Source: Iris pallida
Taxonomy: Eukaryota; Streptophyta; Magnoliopsida; Asparagales; Iridaceae
DNA: 64,000 bases
Direction: 5' to 3'
Assembly (NCBI GenBank): GCA_029216955.1
Contig: JANAVB010016200.1
Coordinates: 456,296-520,295, forward strand
Shown: positions 11,047-20,937 of the stretch, piece by piece
Layout of the letters: each line of letters starts with the position of its first letter
Position numbering within the stretch: position 1 is the stretch's first letter
Notes under the pieces: model-generated
What the model was told of the DNA's origin: nothing
Seen by the model: only the letters and a program-made list of their open reading frames with translations
Databases searched by the model: none
Position numbers and translations under genes: made by a program

Positions 11047-12169
11047 CATGCGTAACATGACCATCTTCCTTTGCAACGAATTTTGTGTCGTACAATTGAT
11101 GCTATTGTCCGACTGGATAATCTCTTCGACATTCAAATTCTAGTTTGATCATTATCCCTCGAATCATTCACAATATCAATTCGTTCAAATCCGAAATCAC
11201 ATATATCCGTCCATCTATCTTAAGTCATCGACCAATGTATTTTCTCAATTTGCATCATTCTTTGCTAACTCAAATCTTCGGGCAACATTTATTCCAATCC
11301 TTTGTGTCAATTTTTGTAACTTTAAAATCAAACTTTTCATGCACGCTATCTTCCCGTCGTACTAACTTTTCGTATACGATCCGTATCAATTTTCTCGATC
11401 AAGTCATCCATTCGTACACACTAACTTTTCCTCGATTCGATTTCACCTACTCAATCATTTTGCATTTTATACTCGCACAATCACTATCCCGTGTGCGCCA
11501 TCTCTTATTTGTTTGAATCGACTCGTCCAAATCTTCAAGACTACAACTTATTCAACGATACTCAATCTATGGCTTTGTAAATTGCGATGCTTGCTGATAG
11601 ACTAATCGCACCCCACATCCTCATTTGATCAAAATCCCTAAAGCTATCGCATACACCACTCAAGGATGAAGTCATTCAACAAATCCTCAACTTATCATTT
11701 GAGTCAAAATCGACTTCGAATCGAAATCGACTTTTTAAAATTTTCCATTCGAACCATTCCTTGAATTCCAAGCACGCTCATCTAGATTGCATCGACGTTA
11801 TCATCGCTCGATAGCACCCCTATCGATAGTCATCTTACTTTGTTCAATCAAGTTCAACTCATTCTTGTTCGACACATTTATAATCCTACTTATGACTTTT
11901 CTAAGGTTGACACAACTTTGGTGTATATGCCCAGCCCGACTTAGCCAATCGTGCTACGTAAACCATCTTTTGTTTCTTATCAAAAACTGTTTTCCTACGT
12001 TTTGCAAAATAGATAGACTTATTGTATGGACATCCCGTAGGATATTTGAGAGAGAGCGCACCAACGATATCAACTTTGCGGAAGCAACACTTCAGAGTTT
12101 GCGGAAACAACGGAGTTAAAGAATTCAATCGATAGTCCAAGGACGTAAAGCTGTGCTCTGATACCATTA
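11047..12169 (-). other. Truncated G internal 5' leader (second unit)
   Basis: It aligns with 30235-31358 almost base for base, including the primer-site end. No gag is seen. The best minus frame (about 11901-12130, ending ARLAKSGWAYTPKLCQP) is shared with 31090-31329 but lacks an ATG start, so I treat the segment as a non-coding leader. Plus-strand ORFs (11145-11516, 11787-12119) are Ser/Phe-rich by composition and not convincing. Confidence 0.6.
12155..12166 (-). other. Primer binding site of G, left unit (tRNA-iMet)
   Basis: The minus strand reads TGGTATCAGAGC exactly, the usual plant initiator-Met primer complement, three bases from the LTR edge at 12170. Confidence 0.85.
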
Positions 12170-13547
12170 TGTCACGCCCCGCTCCCGTAGGAGCAATCGT
12201 CCTCGCTAAGATGTGATGCCGTACGAGCCTAGATTGCGCTCGTACAAGGCGGATTCCATAACAGCCAATTACAGCGGCTACGATGGGATCGTCCCACAGA
12301 AGTCCCATGCAGAGACATTGAATATACCAGCCGAAGTTTAAAACAAAACACAAGTTATTCAAAAGATGCATTTTATTGATATTGAAACAAGGATTACAAT
12401 AGGGCGTAGGGCCAAGATTACAAGTCACTCAAGCTCACTCTTCTCATATTACAAGTCTTGAACTAGCGGATGCTTCAAAAGGCGACGTCCATACATGATG
12501 TCCCGTATAAGTCTTGACTCCATGCGGTTGCACGCTTTTAATCACCAAGGAACTCCATACCTCGAGGTATCCAAGTGAGCTCTGTGCCACGAGCTTTTAC
12601 CTTTGCCTTTACATGAAAACTATGTGGGTGTCAGTACTCAACTGTACTGGTGGAATGAGCTCCTCGCCCACCCATACAAAACCGATACGTTCATTTACTT
12701 TTGTGTAATATAGTCCCTTTATGATTGTCTTTCTATTCTTGCCTTAGGATCGGTTTTAGGACAGGGTCTGCCTTAGCCTATTTTGTGACTCTAGACCATC
12801 TCATGCTTGCAACAACAACGTCAACTCATACCTTGCCTCTAGACCCTTCTCGTACCGACAACGTTAACTTATCAAGTCTTGCTTGCCTTTCGGCCCATAA
12901 TCAGAGACGCAACTACACGATAGACTATATTTCCATGTGACCATGCTACAAACCCTTCTTGAGGCCGTACCTCGCAATTCGCTAAGACTAAACCATATTG
13001 CCGCCTCGCGGCCCTTGCTACTTTGATCACCAACTGACCCAATCGAGACTTGTGAATTTAGTGTCACTCAACCAACTTTGCCTTACGACGGTTTTCTGAC
13101 TTAAACTCGAATGACTCAAAACAAACTTATGCAACTCTCTCTAACAACTTAAGACTCGACGCCACATCTCGTGCCGATGCACGGTGTCTAGGTTGCAGCC
13201 AAATCTTAGGCCCAAATATTGTCTCCTGATCGTGCACCTTTCAACTCGACTCAATCCAAAGGTACACCTGCGAATTGTCGCCCGTGCCGACCCATCTATA
13301 TGAAAGGTCACTAGCATCACAAGCTATCCTGGACGTATAGTTTTGTTATCGGGGTCCTTTCAATGCAAGTTGCTAGCTCCGTTGTAAGTTCCCGCTTAAC
13401 CTGTGCTAAAACCTTATTTACGACTATACCATGTTTCCTCCTAGGCCGAGTCGGTCCCGTGGCCCCGGGTTGCCACTCGAGGAACCATCGCCCCTATCGA
13501 CAAGTTGTCCATGACCATACAAGACTCGACTCGAACTGACGTCTCAC

Positions 13548-13552
13548 ACAGT
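13548..13552. repeat. Target-site duplication of S, left copy
   Basis: ACAGT, repeated exactly at 16583-16587 on the other side of S. Confidence 0.85.
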
Positions 13553-14322
13553 TGTAGCTTCCCTTCCCAAAAATTTTGAAAATATTTTATTAGTATTTAC
13601 TTTATTTATTTAAATGGCGATTTTTTTAGACTTTTGTAAATAATTATTGAGTTAATTATTACGGTAGATGATTTTAGTCATGGTTAGGAATTTGAGTACA
13701 AGACGACTAGGAATCATGGCACGGATAGTGCAGTGGCGTGCCTTGACTAATGTTTAGCCATGGTAGGAGAAAACTGAGCCATAGGATTGTTCTAACTAAG
13801 AAAACCAGGTCAAGTTGCGACTTGACCCTTATCGAAGATTTATTTGTTAATAAATTATATTATTGATTTTTAGGGAACCCAGTAGTACCAAACTAGTCCA
13901 GGTTGAACCCGGACCAAGCTCAAGCCCATGTAGTCATACGAGACGTCCATGACGGTATACTTTGAGTGTATACATCTACCTTGTTTTAAGTATCTAATAA
14001 ATATTTTCCTATAATAATTGTTATATATATTATCAATATTCAGTTATTTTGATTGAATATTTAATCTTGGGAATGTGATAACTATTCTTTTACACTATTT
14101 TTGTGCAGTAGGATTTTATTGTACACATTGGTATGGACCCTATTATCGCATTACCTTATTTTGTTATCCTCATTATTTTATTATTGTTTTATAATGGTTA
14201 TTTCGTTTAAAGTATAATAATAGAGGTATCATATATACATAATTACTACTTATAATGATATTTTACAATTGTATTATGGGAATAGCTAATAAGGGTATCA
14301 TTAGATTTTGTATAAACAAGAG

Positions 14323-14400
14323 AATATATATATATGGATATGTATATATATATATATGTATGTATATATATATCTGTGGTTATATATATATAAATATGTA
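14323..14400. repeat. AT microsatellite inside S
   Basis: Runs of TATATA interrupted by TGGATATG and TGTATG-type units. Confidence 0.8.
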
Positions 14401-14623
14401 TGGTTTAGATAGTACCAAATAGTTATTAAAATCAAAAGGAGGAAATCCAAGCCCAACCATGCACCAGCCTGAGCCCCCCAGGCTTTACAAAGCTAGCCCG
14501 GCCTGCCCATAATCCACCCGCAGGCTAACCCAATAGCAGGCCATAATAGGGGCCTGCCCCCCTCCCGAACAGCTCTCCACAGAGCCTAACCACAGCACCG
14601 CTCGGTTTACAAGCCGCTGTACG

Positions 14624-14630
14624 TATATAA
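14624..14630 (+). promoter_or_regulatory. Candidate TATA box of solo LTR S
   Basis: ACGTATATAAGTATTC lies at the AT-rich/GC-rich transition, followed by a GC-rich leader-like stretch. The LTR orientation (TG...GTGACA plus) agrees with plus-strand transcription. No start site was verified. Confidence 0.4.
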
Positions 14631-16582
14631 GTATTCACGCGAGATGAACAAATACCAAAACCCAACCCTAGCCTTCGATCGACGCCGCCACCTCCCTCCT
14701 CCAATGCTGGCGACCTTTCTCCGGCCTCCACGCACGGCCGCACGGCCACAGGTCGGCCAGCAGTACCGGTCGAACCGCGCGCAAGGGAAGAACAGGACGG
14801 CAGCAATAGCAGTTTCTGCTCCACCTTGCGAGGCACTTTCTCCCTCCATGATCGATGTTTTTGTGTACGAACTGCTCTAGTATGATCACAACCCTACCCA
14901 CTTCATTAACCTTTAGGTCGATTAAATTAGATCGCATCATGTGCGTAGAAATCTGAACCCGAAGATCGACAAAAAACTGTTTCGCAAATAGCAAAACTGG
15001 GCAGTGCATACCCTAACTTGGAAGGCCAGTCACGGCCAGCCTACTGATAGTTTTCAGAAACTAATTGAACACGATTAAAGTTAACATAACCAAGAGCAAA
15101 ATGCAACTTGTAGTTCTGTTTTTTGATATGTGTGCATGAATTAAATCGTTGACGAAGTTTACCGAAAAACTGTTTTCAAAACTAGAAAATTTGTCTGATA
15201 CGACGTGCGTCCTGCCAATCCGGGCGACGTGGACGTGAACTGAAGGCATCGAAAGGTGCGTATCGGCTTCGTGGACGTGTGGGCTTTGACGGAATTCAAA
15301 TTGGTCGCGTGTGCGCGACGAATTTGATGCGTATCCGTCGAAATTCACCGTATCGGCCTCTTTGCAAATTCTCCAATTACTTTGTGCATGCACTTCAGAT
15401 CGAGACAAAACTTGCGCCAACAGGACCGTATCATTTTTTTGGTCTTGTATGTCAAGTTTGGTCCGATTCTGAGATAGTTGATCGGATCGCCGTTTGTGGG
15501 TCCTACGGTCCGACTCAACGGGCGATTTTGTGCCCGGCCCGCCGAAATCCAACTTTGGACATACGGTTGGGTTCGTATCGAAAAAAAGGGATCTGTTGAC
15601 ATATAGTTTTACGACTTTAGAGACCATTGACTCTGGCACGCTTTTCGGTACAAAGCGGGTCAAACGGCGGATATCGTTTTTGTCCAAAATTACCGTTTTG
15701 CCTCTGTGTCCAGAATTGGACTTAAGGACAGGCAATCCTAGCTAATTTGACTATTCTGAGAACCTTGGAACTATTTATTTCAGCATCTGGAGACTTCTGT
15801 ATGTGTTGACTGATCGTGGCTCATTGAGTGGTATAGTATTATTGGTTTCTTCAGCTAAGGACCACAGGCAAGTGTACTTTCTGATTGCTTTCGATTCATA
15901 GTAGTTTTTTCATTTCATGTCTATACATATATCTTGCTGCTTGTTGACATGTTCGTAACACGGAGTAGTCGGGAGGGGAAATATCTTAGTAGACATGTGG
16001 ACTACCCAGAACTATCCTCCGTGTCTTTCGTGGAGAATAGCAGCTGCACACGACACGTGCAGGGTGCCTGATTTACCCCTAGCCGTTCATATGTCGAAAA
16101 GGATATTTCACACCACATAGGTAGATGTCTTTTATTTTTCTTTTTATTCTCCACCGTGCCATGTCATCAGTATTTTCCAGTTTTCTTATTCCATATGTTA
16201 TTTTCATGTCTTGTTAATTCTATTGTGTTTTTGTATTACCGTCGGTTTGTGTACTTGTTCCATTCCTGACTGGAAACCAACATTTTTTAGGTTTAGCTGC
16301 AATCACTCTTAGCATTGGGAAGGCTTGGGTATGCTGAGGTCAACCTAGAAATAGATAGCAGCTGTATCATTTTCATAGATTATGAGAACTTTGTATTTTC
16401 TTTAAATATAAATGTTGTAATTATTGTAATAAAATTAGAAATGTGAATGAGCAGCAAATATTATATTTTGTGATTTTGAGCATTTATTTCTTGCGAGCTT
16501 GACAGCGTTCTACCGCCGACTCTGCGGCGTAGGCTGGCTTGGACACGTCTCGTATCCGGAAAAACGGGTGCGGGTCGTGACA

Positions 16583-16587
16583 ACAGT
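16583..16587. repeat. Target-site duplication of S, right copy
   Basis: ACAGT, matching 13548-13552; G LTR sequence resumes directly after it. Confidence 0.85.
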
Positions 16588-17564
16588 CATTATTCTTCCA
16601 ATGCTACCATCCTTTCAGGACCAAGTTCAAGACTTCTAACATTTGAGACCGCCTCGACGACCCATGGTCGCTAGCATTCTTCCTTGTGCCCTATCATTTT
16701 ACTCAACTCAGGAACGACTATTTGAAAGCCTCTTTTTCCAAACTCAAATGAATTAACCGTGACCCGTGCCTTAGAAATACTAAGTCCGTGACATCGTGCC
16801 TTACGCTAATTGGTATTCTGGGTGAAACTATCATCTAAGACACTTTATACGATGGGCCTTCAGGTCGTGAAACCAAGTAATTTCGACAACCGCAGAATAC
16901 GCAGGACAGTGCTTAGAATGCCTTTGATAGCCTAAAAAAACTTAGCCTAACTTAATCGCACAATAACTCGACGAGCAAAGGCTGCGTCAAGCCTCACATC
17001 GCAGAAATGTATCGCGCATTCGTTCGACTTTTGAACGACCAAGTCATTTGGGTGCTTAGACATATGTCACAAGCCGTGCAACGCAACTTAACTCATGGGG
17101 CAAGCCAAGGCTATGCCAAGCCTTGGACGATGGGACCGTGCATGCTTTATGAAGCATTTATGCGGGCGACGCCTATGACTTAGGCTAACTCTTAGCTTTG
17201 CGGCGAATACCAACTTTGCTTCTCCTAAGCCATAGGATGAAGGATCGAGTGTCACTTTCAAAGCACGCCGTGCACCAACTCTACGACGACAGTTGGACCC
17301 TTCCATAGTCTAACTCAATTCGACCCATCGGGATTATTCCCTTATCTATGTGGATTCGTCTCTTTTATTATCAAGCCTACTTGTGCAAGTTGAAAATGTG
17401 CAATTTATTATATGAAGGCAAAGATGAGACAAGTTCACCGAAACTATCCCACGTGAGCGAGGGGTCGCCTCGACCGAGCGATGTCTTCGAGAAGTCATAT
17501 GCAAGGCTAAGTCCGAATGTCGTTGGCGTTTCGATTCTTCCGATTGACTGAGTGGGGCACTACA

Positions 17565-17949
17565 TCATACACCACTCATAAAAAGTTTTGTCCTCAAAAC
17601 TAACTGAGTACTTACTTATCGACTCATCACTTGTTTCAACATTCAAGGACTCGCACACACTACTCCTATGTGTTCCCTTAATCCGAGCCACGCTCATGCT
17701 TATCACTAACTTAGTCGTAGGGTACACGAACCGATCAACTAACATTCAAGTTTGTCTTAATTCAATGATCGTATTAACATCAACATTTCTTCAAAACTCA
17801 CGATATCAAAATCTTCAACACTTTTCCGTTCCTCAAGTCTCACTTGATTCAATGTATCACTTAGTTGGATCGTGTACATATTTTAGGCATCCATAAAATA
17901 TATGTATTTCAGCCAAGCCTCGTGATAGAGAATCCATCATCACTACTCG
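17565..17949 (-). other. G internal 3' end
   Basis: It begins with a reversed GAGGACAAAA-type sequence, a hallmark just upstream of gypsy 3' LTRs. No pol similarity is seen in the remaining ~350 bases. It ends where C starts; ACTCG at 17945-17949 is the left half of the C target site. Confidence 0.5.
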
Positions 17950-18582
17950 TGTAATGCCTGTGGTTCGTATCACGTATTTCTGGAATACGTGTACGTATTT
18001 TATTCTGTATTGCATGATTTCCTAGCTTGGCATTTCCTTCTTGGCTTGGTCTATTCCTGGTTCGGGTTGGTTGGTTCGGCCTGGCTTGGTTTTGCTTGGG
18101 TTGATGATGAACCCTTGGATGAACCCCCTACCTACCACCACCATTTGTATTTATTAGCCCATTCTTTTCTTTCTCTTCATTAATATCATCTTCTTCTTCC
18201 CCATTACTCCCTACCTACCAGAGAGAGAAGAGAGAGGTCTAGGCAAGTACAACTTGCTTCATGGAGGAACTCTGATTTTATTGCTCCATTCTCTTCTTTA
18301 CTACATTCTAAAGCACTGTAGTACTTGACATTTCTTATTTCCATGGCTGGATTCTTGTAGATCTAAGTTTATTTCATTTTCGGATTTCTTGGGTTTTGAT
18401 CTATTTAATCTTGTTATTTCTTAGTTTTGATGGTTCCATGTTGTAGAGAATCTCATTTTACCCCATTTTGACCTATGGAAGTTCGGATTTGGGCTCCAGA
18501 TGAAGATTTTATGGAGCCTGGAAGCTTGGGTTAATGGTGTTCTTCTTTTCTGAAATTTAGGGAAGAAGAACAGTGCTTGACT

Positions 18583-19208
18583 TGACCGCATGACAATTCA
18601 TGCTACAAGTGATTTAGCCGCATAACACTTTCAGCCGCAGGGACTGAGTCTCATTCTTAAACCGCATGAGGCCCTTGCTTCCCAGCCGCATAAGTCTGCC
18701 TTCATCCTTGGCCGCATGAATATGAATTGAACCTGACCGCATGAGTCCTCAGTTCCTTCTTGCCGCATGGAGTCCCACTTGCCTTCAGCCGCATATGCGC
18801 CTATCTCCTTGAGCCGCATGAACTCTAGTACTTGCGGACCGCATAGGCTTGGTTCCCCGCTAGCCGCATGAGTCCAATTCATCCTGGCCGCATGGAGCCT
18901 TCCTTCCTGCTTGCCGTATGGAAACTAGTCCTACTCCCAGCCGCATAGGTTCCTGCCCCTTCAGCCGCATATGTGCCTTTCACTCTCAGCCGCATAAGCA
19001 GCCATGTTGACTTAACCGCATGCGCCTCCTTCTATACCCAGTCGCATGAACTCCACACTTCCGCTGGCCGCATGCGCCCTTGTACTTCCAGCTGCATGCG
19101 TCCCCTTGTCTTGGCCACATGTGATTCAGTGACCCTGGCCGCATGCGCCCTCCTAATTGGGCCGCATGATTCTACCCTTTCCTGACCGCATATGACTTAG
19201 CCGCATGG
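18583..19208 (+). repeat. GCCGCATG motif array in C LTR1
   Basis: About 26 copies of GCCGCATG or close variants (ACCGCATG, GCCGTATG, GCTGCATG) occur in 626 bases, one about every 24 bases, with dissimilar C/T-rich spacers. The constant part is only 7-8 bases while the spacers vary, which looks like a set of binding sites more than an ordinary satellite. The complement, CATGCGGC, is the motif of T2. Confidence 0.85.
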
Positions 19209-19326
19209 CTTTTCTATGGCCCTGTATATTGATATTTTATTAGATATTTTACGTCCATTTTATATCCTTACGCCTTTTGTCATGAACTTGATAATCATGG
19301 ATTTGTTTAATATATTTGGCAATGAT

Positions 19327-19490
19327 ACCTGACATGACCTGATAGTGACCCGTAGTGGTGCACTCTTGACAAGAAAACCTGACATGACATGATAGTGGCC
19401 CGCCGTGGCACACTCCTAACAAGTACACTTGACATGATAACCTGACATGATATATCTTGAGAAGCTGTTGCGACGGCTACCTGACATGAC
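19327..19490 (+). repeat. 50-bp tandem repeat in C LTR1
   Basis: Units beginning ACCTGACATG start at 19327, 19377 and (as ACTTGACATG) 19427, period 50, with further partial TGACATGATA units to about 19490. The same block recurs in LTR2 from about 27187. Confidence 0.75.
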
Positions 19491-20810
19491 ATAACTTGTA
19501 TAATTATATGGACACCGTGGACGATTGTGCTTGTACAAATAAACCAGTCCTGTCTTGCATCATATCTAGGAAGGGACTCCTGAGTACCACGGTCAGGAGT
19601 ACCTATTAAAATGGACTAAGGTTAATAACTAGATTAACACATTAGTCATGAAGAGATTTCCCAGCTACAGGCAATCCCGTTACCTGGGCGCGCCAGGGAT
19701 CTGTAGCCTGCCGTCGAGTAGGGCACATTTCTAGCACACTGCCATGTGTTGCACCTTTCAAGCCACTTAAGGGTACATGCGTTTCCTGGACGGTGTACCC
19801 ACCTGAATTCAACCCCTAAATTCGACCTGGGTAACCTGGATGGTCTGCAGGGCTTGTGGCTGTAGAATAATCTCACTGTATCTTGTTAGTAATTAGGCTT
19901 GTGACAACCCTAGTTAGTTAAAGTATCAAGCCGTAGTTCTTGTTTGGCCGTGAAATGATTGGATGGAGTCTAATCAGTCTAGTCTTGTCCTGATCCTGTT
20001 CCAGATTATTGAATGACCAGAATGCTTGTATTTATTTTACCGATAAATGGTGAGAAACCAAGCTCCGTTCAGACGAAGGGTTACAACCCCGGTCCTTGTT
20101 TGGTTTACGGGTTGTAACCTGGTTATCTGAATAGTTCCATGGTTATCTCGTCGTATATCATCCTGATGTATTTTCTTTATTTTCCAGTTCTTACTTTTAT
20201 TTATATATTGTGCTGATTGCTGGTTTTAGTTCCTAAGTGAAGCTTCCTTTGTGGCACTTGCTCTTTCTGGGATCTGACCCAGCTGGTTTTGTATGGCCAG
20301 ATTTTGGAGCAGCTCCAGAGGATCCACCGTTTTTCCAGTCCGATGGACGTAATCCGGGCAACGAGTGGGTTTATTTTTGCTCTCCCACTTTATTGTAAAA
20401 ATATTCTTTGGAGGCGTTTAGCCGACGAGCACCTGTTTAGCTCGGTTGTATTTACTTACTGTCTGCCTACGGGCTGTAACATGATTGACAGATCCTAGGG
20501 TTGATCATGTATGACTAAACTCTTGCTAGTCCTCACATTTTGTAACGACTAGCATCATGATCAGCTGAATATGTAATATTTGGGACGCCTTATTATTGTA
20601 TATTTAATGATCATACATCTTGTAACATTTACTTACTTGCTTGTGATTGAGACACTAGGCTTGTTCATGACCATAGGAGACTATTGGCTTGTAGTAAACC
20701 CTCATGTATCTAGACAGCCGTGACCATATAGCGAGATGGAATCCATTTTAATATACGTAGCTGGCTATGTCTGCCCCCGCTCTCCAGTATTCTGGTTCTG
20801 GGGCGTGACA

Positions 20811-20936
20811 TGGTTTAAGTGGTGGCCCATGCAGGTCTTGTAAATCAAGATATGTGAGGGTTTACCGAATAGATGTCTCAATCAGTATTCGTCCTTGATC
20901 TCTGCTCGTATCTTCTGAATCCTTGGATTTTTGTCC
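20811..20936 (+). other. C leader with candidate primer site
   Basis: TGGTTTAAGTGGTGGCCCATG follows the LTR directly. It does not match the initiator-Met primer complement. The block AGTGGTGGCCCATG (20818-20831) recurs about 6-9 bases inside the LTR edge in F (47163), H (reverse of 57124-57137) and the second C unit (28689). Confidence 0.55.
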
Positions 20937-20937
20937 T

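Larger units (their letters stand above)
13553..16582 (+). mobile_element. S: solo LTR of a Ty3/gypsy element
   Basis: The 3,030-bp unit starts TGTAGCTTCCC, ends GGGTCGTGACA and is flanked by the direct repeat ACAGT. The undisrupted G LTR copy at 46110-46125 has a single ATAGT at the same place, which acts as an empty site. There is no internal region or second LTR, so it is a solo LTR left by LTR-LTR recombination. Its 3' end shares a block with the H LTR (GACAGCGTTCTACCGCCGAC at 16501-16520), so the two families are related. It contains a TATATAA box (14624-14630) and an AT-rich microsatellite. Confidence 0.85.
12170..17564 (-). repeat. G LTR, left copy, interrupted by solo LTR S
   Basis: It comprises 12170-13552 plus 16588-17564, about 2,360 bp, and aligns with the right copy throughout. 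The right end GGGGCACTACA is followed by reversed polypurine-type sequence (AAAAAGTTTTGTCCTCAAAAC at about 17579), as expected for the 3' LTR of a minus-strand element. A perfect 8-bp inverted repeat with a 6-base loop (CCAAGGCT/AGCCTTGG) is at 17105-17126 and recurs at 46639-46660 in the other copy. No coding content. Confidence 0.7.
17950..20810 (+). repeat. C LTR1 (5' LTR)
   Basis: Starts TGTAATGCCTGTGG and ends TGGGGCGTGACA, 2,861 bp. Near the start is an inverted repeat (ACGTATT/AATACGT, 17972-17990). It contains the GCCGCAT array (18583-19208) and a 50-bp tandem repeat (from 19327). The ORFs at 17989-18183 and 18973-19185 occur identically in LTR2 and come from non-coding repeats. Confidence 0.85.

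Noticed and set aside
14644..14880. ORF following the TATA box in S (78 codons), as a gene
   Set aside because: Entirely inside a solo LTR; several overlapping frames on both strands are open because of GC-rich composition; no domain seen.
15061..15735. 224-codon minus ORF inside S
   Set aside because: Lies in the LTR, shows no recognisable domain, and overlaps plus-strand ORFs of similar quality. Most likely chance in leader-like sequence.
18583..19208. CRISPR-like or satellite reading of the C motif array
   Set aside because: The constant part is only 7-8 bases with irregular spacing, too short for a repeat-spacer system and too variable for a satellite.
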